Below, in pieces: positions 17,387 through 26,184 of a DNA stretch of 64,000 bases. A model generated the notes under the pieces. It had not been told where the DNA came from, did no database searches, and was given only the letters and a program-made list of their open reading frames with translations. Numbering within the stretch: position 1 is the stretch's first letter; each line of letters opens with the position of its first letter. The stretch is taken from assembly GCF_022829405.1 (NCBI RefSeq), contig NZ_JAKSXW010000149.1, positions 558,001 to 622,000 of the forward strand, in the 5' to 3' direction. A program made the position numbers and the translations under genes. The stretch is from Methylobacterium sp. J-076 (GTDB lineage: Bacteria > Pseudomonadota > Alphaproteobacteria > Rhizobiales > Beijerinckiaceae).

Positions 17387-18334
17387 ATGCTCCCCGCGAT
17401 GGCCGAAACGGATGGGACCCATGTGCATGTCGGCCGCGACGGATGGCTCTTCCTCACGGGGGGAAGCAACCGCGTCATGGACCGCTACCGCAGCGGCCTC
17501 GCGCAATGGTGGCTGCTGCGCCGCTGGTCCCGCCTGATCGCCGCCCGGGCGGCCCGGGCCGAACGGCTGGGGATCCGCACCCTCCACGTCATCGTGCCGG
17601 AGAAGCTCTCGGTCTACGATCACAAGACGGACGGGTTGCGCTACCGGCCGACGAACGCCTCGGTGCGGATCCTGGCCCGGCGCCTCGCCCGGCACGGCGC
17701 CTATCTCGACCTGCTCGCACCCCTCCGGGCGGCTCGGGACGGACCCACCCCGCTCTACCTGCGCACCGACACCCACTGGACGTTGGAGGGCTGCCTGCTC
17801 GCCTACCGGGAGATCATGCGCGCGCTCGGCGCCACCCCGCCGGCCGATATCGGATCGCGGTTGCGCGTCGTCGTCCCCGAGGTGATGGATCTCGGGGACA
17901 AGCTGCCCCACCGCCCGCGCGAGGGCGTGGAGCGCATGGTGATCCTGCAGAACGCGGTCCGCACGGCGACCGGGCCGCTCCTCGCGGCCTACGAAGCGCA
18001 GGGGCGGGAGGGCGAGCTGCATTCCGGCGCCCACGTCGTCTACCGGAACGAGGCGGCGGGCGCCGACCCCCGCCGGGTCGTCCTGTTCGGCGATTCCTGC
18101 GCGCACTTCGCGCCGTTCATGCTGACCGGCCTCCTCGCGGAGAGCTTCCGCGAGGTGCACTTCATTTGGTCGGCGAGCCTGGATTGGCCCTACATCGAGG
18201 CCGTGAAGCCCGACATCCTGCTGTTCGAGATGGCCGAGCGGTTCCTCGCCCGGGTGCCCGACGACCGCTACGACGTGACGGCCGCCGGCCGGCGCGGGAC
18301 CGGGGGGCCGGCGCTCCCCGCGCCGGATCAGTAG
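17387..18334 (+). CDS. AlgX/AlgJ-like SGNH acetyltransferase-type protein
   Basis: The 315-residue protein matches the SGNH hydrolase-like domain of AlgX/AlgJ alginate O-acetylation proteins. It begins with HVGRDGWLFLTGGSN, a typical segment, then has RTDTHWT near residue 128 (the Asp-His pair) and LFGDSCAHF near residue 235 (the catalytic Ser). AlgX and AlgJ act in the periplasm, but no signal peptide or membrane helix is visible here. No polysaccharide or MBOAT gene is next to it. A second ATG at 17399 is equally plausible. The 3' end overlaps a convergent small gene by 7 bases. Confidence 0.78.
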   Translation: MLPAMAETDGTHVHVGRDGWLFLTGGSNRVMDRYRSGLAQWWLLRRWSRLIAARAARAERLGIRTLHVIVPEKLSVYDHKTDGLRYRPTNASVRILARRLARHGAYLDLLAPLRAARDGPTPLYLRTDTHWTLEGCLLAYREIMRALGATPPADIGSRLRVVVPEVMDLGDKLPHRPREGVERMVILQNAVRTATGPLLAAYEAQGREGELHSGAHVVYRNEAAGADPRRVVLFGDSCAHFAPFMLTGLLAESFREVHFIWSASLDWPYIEAVKPDILLFEMAERFLARVPDDRYDVTAAGRRGTGGPALPAPDQ

Positions 18335-18552
18335 ATCGCGGGGTCCACCATCACGAAGTCACCCGTGCTCGCGGACTGGTAGTGCGCGAGGGGCTCCGGC
18401 GCGTAGGCGATGCCGAGCATCAGGACCAGGATGGTGACGAAGCAGGCGAGGGTGGCCGTGACCGTGTCCGCGTGCCGCCGCAGGGCGTGGATCGCCATGC
18501 AGCCGAGGGTGAAGAGGGCCGCCTCCGCCATGGGCGCCAACGCGGGGATCAT
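18328..18552 (-). CDS. Small two-helix membrane protein, unknown function
   Basis: This 74-residue protein has two hydrophobic segments (about residues 6-22 and 33-52) and a short polar tail. The AAGGAG ribosome site 7 bases before the ATG at 18552 is strong and supports a real gene. I do not recognise the family. It is convergent with the AlgX-like gene, overlapping its stop. The upstream side faces the palindrome cluster at 18605-18663. Confidence 0.65.
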   Translation of the reverse strand: MIPALAPMAEAALFTLGCMAIHALRRHADTVTATLACFVTILVLMLGIAYAPEPLAHYQSASTGDFVMVDPAIY

Positions 18553-18604
18553 CGGGAGACTCCTTGGGGATCGCGGGGGGAGGAAGACCTGCCGCCCCGG
18601 GGAC

Positions 18605-18663
18605 GGCGCCCGCCGGGCGCCTGCAATGCGCTGCAACATGCCTGCCCGTGTTGCAGTGCAACA
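18605..18663. repeat. Cluster of palindromes in a divergent intergenic region
   Basis: Three perfect dyads lie close together. At 18605-18621 an 8-1-8 GC-rich palindrome (ggcgcccg, c, cgggcgcc). At 18631-18656 an 8-base inverted repeat (ctgcaaca and tgttgcag) with a 10-base spacer. At 18649-18663 a 7-1-7 palindrome (tgttgca, g, tgcaaca) that shares its left arm with the former. They sit between the small membrane gene (leftward) and the secreted-protein gene (rightward), so operator sites for a dimeric regulator are a reasonable guess. An RNA hairpin is also possible for the first. Confidence 0.6.
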
Positions 18664-18790
18664 GAGACTTTGCCGCAAGCCTGCTCTGCATCGGGCGGAT
18701 CGACAGGCGCGGACTTGCCTCGACGGCTCCGGTCCGACGCCTACATCACGCGAAACACGCAGAAGACCTTCGGGAGGATCACGCAACGCC

Positions 18791-19264
18791 ATGACGGCTT
18801 CCCTTCGCCTCGCCCTCGCCTGTGCCGCCCTCCTGCCCCTCTCGGCGCCGAGCGCCTGGGCACAGACCGCCTTCAAGCTCGACGGAACCTGCGACAAGCT
18901 CGTGGTCGCCGGCCGGGATGTCTCCGCGCAGTGCGGCAACACCCTGCTGAACGCGGTCAGCCGCAACCGGACGACCTTCGATTTCACCACGAAGGACGGG
19001 CAGGTGATCAGCTTCTCGGGCAACGGTGCGCAGCAGGAGGCGACCGAGGAGACCGATCCGCTCCAGCCGATCAACGTCGTCTCCGAGAGCAAGACGGGGA
19101 GCGAGGTCGGCGCGCCGGTCCTGGCCATCGGCGCCTGCCGCTTCACGGCGCCGGAGAAGGGGCGGACCTCGATCGAGTGCGAGGCGAAGACGGCGGATGG
19201 GCGCGTCTATGCGGGCACCTTCGTCACGGCGGCGAAGGCCGCTCCGGGCGCACCGGGGCGCTGA
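18791..19264 (+). CDS. Secreted protein, unknown function
   Basis: The 157-residue product has a clear signal peptide (residues 1-24, ending AWA), then a mature domain containing four Cys residues (CDKL, AQCGN, GACRF, IECEA) that could form two periplasmic disulfides. Repeated beta-strand-like segments are visible, but I know no named family. A weak GGAGG site (gggagg) lies 10-15 bases before the ATG. The region upstream holds the palindrome cluster, so regulation there is possible. Confidence 0.7.
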   Translation: MTASLRLALACAALLPLSAPSAWAQTAFKLDGTCDKLVVAGRDVSAQCGNTLLNAVSRNRTTFDFTTKDGQVISFSGNGAQQEATEETDPLQPINVVSESKTGSEVGAPVLAIGACRFTAPEKGRTSIECEAKTADGRVYAGTFVTAAKAAPGAPGR

Positions 19265-19388
19265 GCCGCGAGGGTTTCCCCGCCAACCGGGGGTGGACAA
19301 CCGCGACGCGTCCGCCCGGCGGGCTGGTCATGACCCATCGAGAGCCCCATCTAGCGGCCATCACGAAAAAAGTTCCGAAGTTGGATCG

Positions 19389-20303
19389 ATGCTCAACGAC
19401 CTCAGCGCCGGCGGCGCGACCGGCGGCCCCGCCGGCGACCTGATCAGGGACACGACGACGAACTCCTTCAGGCAGGACGTCATCGCGGAATCAATGAACC
19501 GTCCGGTTCTCGTGGATTTCTGGGCGCCCTGGTGCGGGCCATGCAAGCAGCTCACCCCGGTTCTGGAGAAGGTCGTCCAGGCGGCGGCGGGCAAGGTCGT
19601 GCTCGCCAAGATGAACATCGACGAGCACCCTTCCATCGCGGGCCAGCTCGGCATCCAGTCGATCCCGGCGGTCATCGCCTTCGACAAGGGCCGCCCGGTG
19701 GACGGGTTCATGGGCGCCGTGCCCGAGGGGCAGATCAAGGAGCTGATCGAGCGCCTTTCCGGCCCCGCCGGCCCCAGCCCGATCGAGGGTGCGCTCACGG
19801 AGGCCGCCGCCCTGGTCGAGGAGGGTGACCTCGCTGGCGCCTCCGAACTCTTCGCGGCGGTGCTGGAGCAGGAGCCCGACAACGTCGTGGCGCTGGCCGG
19901 CCTCGCCAAGCTCCAGCTCGATGCCGGCGAGATCGAGAACGCCAAGCGCGTCCTGGCCATGGTGCCGGAGGAGAAAGCCGCCGACCCGGCGCTCGCGGGC
20001 ATCCGCGCCGCCCTGGAACTCGCCGAGCAGGCCGCCGCCCTCGGCGACCTCGCCGGCCCGCAGAAGGCGGTCGACGCCGATCCGGACGACCATCAGTCCC
20101 GGTTCGACCTCGCGCTGGGCCTCGCGGCCCGCAACCAGCGGGAGCAGGCGGTGGATCACCTCATCGAGCTGCGCAAGCGCGACCGGACCTGGAACGACGA
20201 CGCGGCCCGCAAGCAGCTGCTCCAGTTCTTCGAGGCCTGGGGCGTGATGGATCCGGACACGATCCGGGGTCGGCGCAAGCTGTCGACCTTGTTGTTCTCA
20301 TAG
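19389..20303 (+). CDS. cnoX: Thioredoxin-domain protein with TPR region (CnoX/YbbN-like)
   Basis: The 304-residue cytoplasmic protein has a thioredoxin domain (about residues 20-125) with the active site WCGPC and cis-proline segment SIPAVIAF, followed by helical TPR-like repeats (about 130-290). This order is that of CnoX/YbbN, a chaperedoxin that holds unfolding substrates and passes them to GroEL in E. coli. E. coli CnoX has lost the catalytic pair, but here both Cys are kept, so redox activity is likely. A start upstream is possible; 19389 puts the domain at the usual distance. groESL lies 12 kb away. Confidence 0.87.
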   Translation: MLNDLSAGGATGGPAGDLIRDTTTNSFRQDVIAESMNRPVLVDFWAPWCGPCKQLTPVLEKVVQAAAGKVVLAKMNIDEHPSIAGQLGIQSIPAVIAFDKGRPVDGFMGAVPEGQIKELIERLSGPAGPSPIEGALTEAAALVEEGDLAGASELFAAVLEQEPDNVVALAGLAKLQLDAGEIENAKRVLAMVPEEKAADPALAGIRAALELAEQAAALGDLAGPQKAVDADPDDHQSRFDLALGLAARNQREQAVDHLIELRKRDRTWNDDAARKQLLQFFEAWGVMDPDTIRGRRKLSTLLFS

Positions 20304-20317
20304 GGCACGGGCCCGTT

Positions 20318-20342
20318 CCCGGACGGAGACGGCGCGTCCGGG
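20318..20342. terminator. Hairpin between cnoX-like and Lon-domain genes
   Basis: A perfect 8-base stem (cccggacg and cgtccggg) with a 9-base loop lies 14 bases after the thioredoxin gene stop. No T-run follows, so it may act as an RNA-stabilising or Rho-assisted hairpin rather than a classical terminator. Confidence 0.4.
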
Positions 20343-20376
20343 GCCCCGGCCAGGGGATCGCGCCAGAGGAGGTGCG

Positions 20377-21042
20377 ATGAGCACACATTCCGGCTTACAG
20401 CGTCCGGCGGATTGCCCCGCCGTGATACCGGTCTTCCCCTTGCCCGGCGCCTTGCTGCTGCCGAGGGGACAGATGCCGCTCAACATCTTCGAGCCGCGCT
20501 ACCTCAGGATGGTCGATGACGCCCTGAGGGGAGACCGGATCATCGGCATGATCCAGCCGGACCCGGATGGCGGGTCCTCGGCCCATCCCAAGCTGTTCCG
20601 CGTCGGCTGCGCCGGCCGGATCACCCAATATGCCGAGGCCGGGGACGGGCGCTACCTGATCTCCCTCACCGGGGTCAGCCGCTTCCGGGTCGAGGGCGAG
20701 GTCGCCGCATCGGAGGCCTACCGTCTCTGCCAAGTGAGCTACGACGAGTTCGCGGTGGACTTCCAGGCCCGCGCGGGCGAGGAACAGGTCGACCGGGCGG
20801 GCGTCCTCAAGACCCTGCGCGACTTCGTCGAGGCGAACGACCTGAAGGTCGACTGGGCGGGGATCGATGAGGCCCCCAACGAGGCCCTCGTGAACGCGCT
20901 GTGCATGATGAGCCCGTTCGGCGTGCGCGAGAAGCAGGCGATGCTGGAGGCCGCGGACCTAAAGACCCGCGGCGAGATCCTGATCGCCGTGACGCAGATG
21001 GAACTCCTTCGGGGCTCCGGCCCCGAACCGACGATGCAATAG
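20377..21042 (+). CDS. Lon protease N-terminal-domain protein (LON substrate-binding domain)
   Basis: This 221-residue protein is a stand-alone LON N domain without ATPase or protease parts. It begins at the conserved IPVFPLPGALLLP and NIFEPRYLRMV segments and ends in a helical region with EALVNALCMMSPFG. Family members are widespread in proteobacteria (YcaR/LonN type) and have no settled function. A near-perfect AGGAGGT ribosome site lies 5 bases before the ATG. Trm112 follows 12 bases downstream. Confidence 0.88.
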   Translation: MSTHSGLQRPADCPAVIPVFPLPGALLLPRGQMPLNIFEPRYLRMVDDALRGDRIIGMIQPDPDGGSSAHPKLFRVGCAGRITQYAEAGDGRYLISLTGVSRFRVEGEVAASEAYRLCQVSYDEFAVDFQARAGEEQVDRAGVLKTLRDFVEANDLKVDWAGIDEAPNEALVNALCMMSPFGVREKQAMLEAADLKTRGEILIAVTQMELLRGSGPEPTMQ

Positions 21043-21054
21043 GACCGTGACGAC

Positions 21055-21261
21055 ATGGCCAACGATCTCACCGCCCCCGTCGAGGCGACTCGGGTCGATC
21101 CGAAGCTCCTGGAGATCCTCGTCTGCCCCCTGACCAAGGGCACGCTGGACTACGATTCCGCCAAGCAGGAGCTGATCAGCCGCTCGGCCAAGCTCGCCTA
21201 CCCCATCCGTGACGGCATCCCGATCATGCTGCCGGAAGAGGCGCGTCCGCTGCACGACTGA
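21055..21261 (+). CDS. Trm112/YcaR family small protein
   Basis: The 68-residue protein matches the UPF0434/Trm112 family: DPKLLEILVCPLTKGTL, then KQELISRSAKLAYPIRDGIPIML with the terminal EEARPL. In yeast Trm112 activates methyltransferases; the bacterial role is less clear. Only one of the zinc-type Cys residues (VCPL) is present, which is normal for the short bacterial form. It lies 12 bases after the Lon-domain gene and is likely co-transcribed with it. Confidence 0.9.
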   Translation: MANDLTAPVEATRVDPKLLEILVCPLTKGTLDYDSAKQELISRSAKLAYPIRDGIPIMLPEEARPLHD

Positions 21262-21274
21262 GGCACGCGGGGTT

Positions 21275-21300
21275 GAACGGGCGGGGGTCCACGCCCGTTC
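21275..21300 (+). terminator. Hairpin downstream of Trm112 gene
   Basis: A perfect 9-base stem (gaacgggcg and cgcccgttc) with an 8-base loop begins 13 bases after the Trm112 stop. There is no T-tract, so it is only a candidate terminator or mRNA 3' end. Confidence 0.45.
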
Positions 21301-21526
21301 TCGCGAGCAGGGCGAAGCCACTCGCCGAAGTTGAGCGTCCGGACACGCGACGCGACTGAGTTGTCCGCCGGCGCTCGCAGCGTATTGCCGCGCTTTCGCC
21401 GGTTACGAATTGAGACATTTTTGGCGGGCGGCGGCCATAGTCCTGCCGGTCCGGATGGTTTAAACCGGCTCATCCCGCAACGAAGCTGTCGACCCCGCGC
21501 TGAACCGCGCGACGGCGCCGCTGTAT

Positions 21527-21943
21527 TTGCAGAGAGCCCTTCAACGATTGACCATTACCGTCCCGACCCTGATCGCCGCCGCCGCCCTAACCACCGCCGC
21601 CCTGTCCGCATCCGCGGCGGGTGCGCCCGACAGGCACAACGGGACGTGGTCGGTGGAACTCGTGACGGAGAGCGGCCTCTGCAACGCCCGCTACAGCTAC
21701 TCCGTCGCCATCCGCGACGGTGAGGTCCGGCCGGTCTCGGCGTCGTCCGGCACCCGCGTCAGCGGCCGGGTCTCGCCGGACGGGGTCGTCGGGATCACGG
21801 TCGCCGGTTCCGGCGGCGCGGGGACCGGGACGGGCCGCCTGTCCGGCACCCAGGGCTCGGGCACGTGGAACGTGTCCTCCCTGTGCACCGGCCGCTGGAC
21901 GGCCCGGCGCGGTGCCGACACCCGCACCGCCCAGGTCGATTGA
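21527..21943 (+). CDS. Small secreted protein, unknown function
   Basis: The product has up to 138 residues, with a hydrophobic Ala/Thr-rich signal peptide ending near SASAAGA. The mature part has two Cys residues, GLCNARYSYSV and SSLCTGRW, likely disulfide-bonded, with Gly/Ser/Thr-rich beta-type sequence between. No ATG is available: the start is a TTG at 21527 or another TTG at 21548. I do not recognise a named family. The 265 bases upstream hold only the hairpin above and a ggtttaaacc palindrome (21457-21466). Confidence 0.65.
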   Translation: MQRALQRLTITVPTLIAAAALTTAALSASAAGAPDRHNGTWSVELVTESGLCNARYSYSVAIRDGEVRPVSASSGTRVSGRVSPDGVVGITVAGSGGAGTGTGRLSGTQGSGTWNVSSLCTGRWTARRGADTRTAQVD

Positions 21944-21955
21944 CGCCCGGGGCGT

Positions 21956-22318
21956 TCAGGTGGCGGAGGCGAGCCAGGTGCGCGCCTCGGCGAGGCGCTC
22001 GCGGTCGAACACCTTGATCTTGTAGGGCGAGACGAAGGCGAAGGTCTCGGCCATCATCTTCAGCCAGGGCGCGTCGGTGACGAGGGCGACGTGGCTGACG
22101 CCCTTCATCATCGAGATGCCGAAGCGCGGATCCTTGAAGAAGGCCGCGGGCTCCATGCCCTGGAAGCTGCGGATGTCTTCGAGGAGCTTGATCCGCTCGC
22201 CCTTGTCGAGGTCCGCCTTCATGGCGGCGATGGTCGCGTTCATCTCCTCGTCGGAGATCTTCCCGTCGACCACGATCTCGGCCACGTTGGAATTCGGCGT
22301 CTTGGTGTAGCTCAGCAC
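21956..22318 (-). CDS. SpoIIAA-like (STAS) protein
   Basis: The 120-residue protein matches the SpoIIAA-like family, a STAS-fold group. Signatures are LEDIRSFQGMEPAAFFKD and VSHVALVTDAPWLK near the centre and WLASAT-type C-terminus. Members have no settled function; some bind lipids or phosphorylated partners. The start is a GTG at 22318 with AGGAG 7 bases upstream. A perfect gcgttgcaacgc palindrome (22354-22365) lies 36 bases upstream. Confidence 0.83.
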   Translation of the reverse strand: MLSYTKTPNSNVAEIVVDGKISDEEMNATIAAMKADLDKGERIKLLEDIRSFQGMEPAAFFKDPRFGISMMKGVSHVALVTDAPWLKMMAETFAFVSPYKIKVFDRERLAEARTWLASAT

Positions 22319-22390
22319 TGATCGCTCCTCGTGCGCCTTCAGCCCGTCCCCGTGCGTTGCAACGCGCCCGCGGCCGACGGGCCCTGTCTC

Positions 22391-24568
22391 CTACAAAAAG
22401 CTCTGCGGGTCGACATCGATCGTCACCTTGACGCTGCCGCGGGGCTTCGGGGCGCGGACGAGCCATGCGCGCAGGTAGCCCTGCAGGTCGATGTTGCGCT
22501 CGGTCTTCACGAGGAGCCGGAAGCGGTGCCGCCCGCGGATCAGCGCCAGGGGCGCCTCGGCGGGGCCGAGCACCATCACCCCGGCCGGTGGATCGGCCTC
22601 CCGGGCGAGGGCCTGCCCGTAGGCCTCGGCGGCCGGCTTGTCGGCGCCGGAGACGATCAGGGCGGCGAGGCGGCCGAAGGGCGGCAGGCCCGCCACCTCC
22701 CGCGCCGCGATCTCCTCCGCATAGAAACGCTCCGCATCCCCGGAGAGCAGGGCGGCGATCACCGGGTGCTCGGGCTGGTAGGTCTGGACGAGGGCGCGCC
22801 CCGGCTTGTCGCCGCGGCCGGCCCGGCCCGTTACCTGCTGGAGGAGCTGGAAGGTCCTCTCGGCCGCCCGGGGGTCTCCGGAGGTCAGGCCGATGTCGGC
22901 GTCGAGGACGCCGACCAGGGTCAGGCCCGGGAAGTTGTGGCCCTTGGCCACGAGCTGCGTCCCGATCACCAGATCGCACTCCCCCGCCGCCACCGCCTCC
23001 AGCTCCTGCCGCAGGCGCTCGGCGCCGCCGGGAAAGTCGCTCGACAGGACGATGATCCGCTTGTCCGGGAACAGCGCGGTCGCCTCCTCGGCGATCCGCT
23101 CGACGCCGGGGCCGCAGGGGGTCAGGTGCTCGAAGGCGCCGCACTGGGTGCAGGCCTCGGGCCGGCGCTCGGTGTAGCCGCACTGGTGGCAGACCAGCGC
23201 CCGGCGGAAGCGGTGCTCCACGAGCCAGGTCGAACAGTTGCGGCACTGGTAGCGGTGGCCGCAGGCCCGGCACAGGGTCAGCGGCGCGTAGCCCCGCCGG
23301 TTGAGGAACAGCAGCGCCTGCTCGCCGCGCTCCAGGGTGCTCTTCACCGCGGCGACCAGGGGCGGGCTGATGAAGGTGCCGCGCTGCGGTGCATCGCGCC
23401 GCATGTCGATGGCGGCGATGTCGGGCAGGCGGCGCCCGCCGAACCGCTCGGGCAGGACGAGGTGGTCGTAGCGCCCCCGGGCGGCGTTCACCCGGCTCTC
23501 GATGGAGGGAGTGGCCGAGGCGAGGACCACCGGGCAGCCTTCGAGCCGCCCCCGCACCACCGCCATGTCGCGGGCGTGGTAGTGGACGCCGTCCTCCTGC
23601 TTGTAGGCGGTCTCGTGCTCCTCATCGACCACGATCAGGCCGAGCTGGGCGAAGGGCAGGAACAGGGCCGAGCGGGCGCCGACCACCACCTTCGCCTCCC
23701 CCGCGGCCACGGCGGCCCGCAGCCGCTCCCGGCGTCGGCCGCCGATCCCGGAATGCCACGCCGCCGGGCGGACGCCGAAGCGGTCGGCGAACCGGTCGAG
23801 GAACTGCGCGGTGAGGGCGATCTCGGGCATGAGGATCAGCGCCTGCCGTCCGGCACGGATGCAGGCGGCCACCGCCTCGAAATACACCTCCGTCTTGCCC
23901 GATCCCGTCACGCCTTCGAGGAGGATCGGCTTGGCGGTCCCGGCCGCCGCGCCTTCTTCCAGGGCCAGGGTGAGGGCGGCCGCCGCCTCCGCCTGGGCCT
24001 CCGAGAGGGGCATGCGGGGATGGTCGGGGTCGGGGACCGGCGCGATGGGCTCCGGCGCCACGGCGAGCGCCTCAAGGGCGCCGTCGTCGATCAGCCCGTC
24101 CACCACCGAGAGGGAGACGCCCGCCTCCTTGGCGAGGGCGCTCTTGCCGCGCGACTCCCCGTCTGCGGCGATGGCCAGCACCTTGGCCCGCGCCGCCGTC
24201 GGGCGGCTGGGGGGCTTGCCCGACGCCTTCACGGCGACACGGGCGACCTCCGCGCCGGCCGCCTCGTCGGGCAGGCGCAGCACCATGGCGAGCGCCGACC
24301 CCTTGGGGGCGAGGGTGTAGCGGGCGATCCAGTCCACGAGGCCGCGCAGCGTTGCGCCGAGACGCGGAACGTCGAGCACCCCCGTGACCGGCCGCAGGTT
24401 CGACCCGCCGACGCTCTCCGCGGTGCTCCAGACGACGCCCACCGTCTCGCGGGGGCCGAGGGGGATCTGCACCACGTCACCCGCCGCGACGGCGAGCCCG
24501 TGCGGGACGACGTAGCTGTAGGGCGTGTCGATCGCGAGGGGGATCAGGATTTCGGCGACGGTCGGCAT
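22391..24568 (-). CDS. priA: Primosomal replication protein N' (PriA helicase)
   Basis: PriA restarts stalled replication forks. The 725-residue product has the N-terminal DNA-binding domain (PYSYVVP, VVQIPLG), Walker A GVTGSGKTEVYF, Walker B-type VVDEEH, the two zinc sites in CRACGHRYQCRNC and CHQCGYTERRP, and the helicase end VAKGHNFPGLTLV and QVTGRAGRG. I start at the ATG at 24568, as the upstream residues to an earlier start are not like PriA. It is transcribed leftward, ahead of the SpoIIAA-like gene. Confidence 0.95.
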   Translation of the reverse strand: MPTVAEILIPLAIDTPYSYVVPHGLAVAAGDVVQIPLGPRETVGVVWSTAESVGGSNLRPVTGVLDVPRLGATLRGLVDWIARYTLAPKGSALAMVLRLPDEAAGAEVARVAVKASGKPPSRPTAARAKVLAIAADGESRGKSALAKEAGVSLSVVDGLIDDGALEALAVAPEPIAPVPDPDHPRMPLSEAQAEAAAALTLALEEGAAAGTAKPILLEGVTGSGKTEVYFEAVAACIRAGRQALILMPEIALTAQFLDRFADRFGVRPAAWHSGIGGRRRERLRAAVAAGEAKVVVGARSALFLPFAQLGLIVVDEEHETAYKQEDGVHYHARDMAVVRGRLEGCPVVLASATPSIESRVNAARGRYDHLVLPERFGGRRLPDIAAIDMRRDAPQRGTFISPPLVAAVKSTLERGEQALLFLNRRGYAPLTLCRACGHRYQCRNCSTWLVEHRFRRALVCHQCGYTERRPEACTQCGAFEHLTPCGPGVERIAEEATALFPDKRIIVLSSDFPGGAERLRQELEAVAAGECDLVIGTQLVAKGHNFPGLTLVGVLDADIGLTSGDPRAAERTFQLLQQVTGRAGRGDKPGRALVQTYQPEHPVIAALLSGDAERFYAEEIAAREVAGLPPFGRLAALIVSGADKPAAEAYGQALAREADPPAGVMVLGPAEAPLALIRGRHRFRLLVKTERNIDLQGYLRAWLVRAPKPRGSVKVTIDVDPQSFL

Positions 24569-24687
24569 CGGACGGGCGGGAGCGGCATGTTCTGCCTTTG
24601 TACCATATCGGATGGGAAAAGGCGCTACGCCCAGCCCCCGGCCCACCCGCCTCGCCGACGGGGGCGGCGCGGAGGGTCCGGCGCCGA

Positions 24688-24945
24688 CTAGGAGTGTCGG
24701 CGCACGGCGTAACGGTAGCGCCGCCCCTCCTCGTCCAGCAACTCGCTGTCCGAACTTTCACACCAGACGACTTCGTCCCCCGGCCCGGTGGCGTCGGTGA
24801 GGACCGTACCCCGCACGATGTCGAGGGACAGGCCGGCGCCGTAGTTCACGGTCGTCGCTTCGGTGATCGCCGCGGCGACATCACCCCCATCGGGGAGACA
24901 GGCGAACAGGACGCCGTCGGCGATGGCGAGGGTATAGGTCTGCAT
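24688..24945 (-). CDS. Small acidic protein, unknown function
   Basis: The 85-residue product is acidic, with no signal peptide or membrane segment. It has two Cys residues (FACLP and VVWCES) and ends in a basic YRYAVRRHS tail. A GGAG site precedes the ATG at 24945. I do not recognise the family. The gttgcaac palindrome at 25034-25041 lies about 90 bases upstream of the start. Confidence 0.55.
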   Translation of the reverse strand: MQTYTLAIADGVLFACLPDGGDVAAAITEATTVNYGAGLSLDIVRGTVLTDATGPGDEVVWCESSDSELLDEEGRRYRYAVRRHS

Positions 24946-25074
24946 GCGGAGGCTCCGCCAAGGGGGACCGGTTCGGGAGGAGCGAACCTATGAACGATGG
25001 CCGGCAGGAGAAGAGCGTTCTCCGTATTGCTGCGTTGCAACACGCTGCCGGCGGACGTCGGGCGTCCGTCCCGC

Positions 25075-26184
25075 TCAGTGGCCGAGGCGGGCGTTGAAGA
25101 AGCGCGTCATCTCGCCGAACACCTGTTTCGTCTCCGGCGAATCCGGGGCGGCGAGGTACTGGGCGTGGCTCATGCCCTCGAAGACGTGCAGGTCGGCGGG
25201 GATGCCGGCCTCCCGCAGCTTGCGGTGGGTGCGCACCGTATTGGACAGGAACAGGTCACGGGTGCCGGAGACGAGCAGAGCCGGGGGCAGCCCCCCGAAG
25301 TCCCCGTAGATCGGCGACAGCTGCGGGTCCTTCAAGTCGCGCCCGTTGGCGTAGAGCTTGGCGGCGGGCGTCAGGTAGCCGGAATAGCTGACGAGGACGT
25401 TGTCGAGCCATTCGTTCGTCCTGTAGCTGTCCCCGGTCTCGGTCATGTCGGACCAGGGCGTGCCGAGGCCCATCGCGGCCGGCAGGGGCAACCCCTCGGC
25501 CTTGGCCCTCAGCATCAGCGCCAGGGTCATGCCGCCGCCCGTCGAGGTGCCGAACACGGCCATGTTGCCGGGCTTCTGCATCCCGAGCATCGCCTTCCAC
25601 ACCGCGGTCGCATCGTCCATGGCGGCGGGGTAGGGGGCGTCCGGCGGCATCCGGTAATCGACCGAGATCACCTTGTAGCCGCCGAGCCCGGCCATCAGCA
25701 CCGCCTCCAGGGTCCCGGCCTCGCCCGGGTTGTAGACGTAGCCGCCCCCGTGGATGTGCAGGAGCAGGTGGTCCCGGTGGGCCTCCGGCATGGATTTCGG
25801 CTGCACGATGAAGACCTTCACCCCGCCGAGGATCGCGGTCTCGCTCGTCACGCCGAGCTTCTCCCGCAGGGCGGGGATCGGCGAGGCCGTGACCTTGGCG
25901 AGCCTGTCGACCAGTTCCTTCCAGGCGGCGGCGTCCTTCGGATCGGCGTTCCAGGCGGGGCTGCGGTAGGGCGCGGCCACCTGCGGACGGAAGGCATCGC
26001 TGACGGTGGCGGGGACGGGGATCTCCCGGCCCGGCACCGTGCGCGGGCCGGGCTTCGCATTGGCCTTGGCCATCTCCGGGCCGAGGGGAGCGGACTGCGC
26101 CTCCGCGGCGGCGGGCGCGGGCTGCGCCAGGGCGGGGGCGGTCGTCAGCGCCAGGACGGCGAGGGCGTGGATCGTGTGCTTCAC
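25075..26184 (-). CDS. Secreted alpha/beta hydrolase (HSL family)
   Basis: The 369-residue enzyme has a signal peptide (about residues 1-22, ending ALAQP). The hormone-sensitive-lipase type oxyanion motif HIHGGGY sits near residue 142, and the nucleophile elbow GTSTGGG near 213 gives the catalytic Ser. The likely acid and base are in SGTRDLF and FEGMSHAQ. It should be a carboxylesterase or lipase with an unknown substrate, acting in the periplasm. Start is GTG at 26184, with a GGAGAG ribosome site. Confidence 0.88.
   Translation of the reverse strand: MKHTIHALAVLALTTAPALAQPAPAAAEAQSAPLGPEMAKANAKPGPRTVPGREIPVPATVSDAFRPQVAAPYRSPAWNADPKDAAAWKELVDRLAKVTASPIPALREKLGVTSETAILGGVKVFIVQPKSMPEAHRDHLLLHIHGGGYVYNPGEAGTLEAVLMAGLGGYKVISVDYRMPPDAPYPAAMDDATAVWKAMLGMQKPGNMAVFGTSTGGGMTLALMLRAKAEGLPLPAAMGLGTPWSDMTETGDSYRTNEWLDNVLVSYSGYLTPAAKLYANGRDLKDPQLSPIYGDFGGLPPALLVSGTRDLFLSNTVRTHRKLREAGIPADLHVFEGMSHAQYLAAPDSPETKQVFGEMTRFFNARLGH

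Noticed and set aside
22331..24691. A 786-codon open frame on the plus strand opposite priA
   Set aside because: Composition is typical of an antisense frame in high-GC DNA and priA on the other strand has every expected motif.
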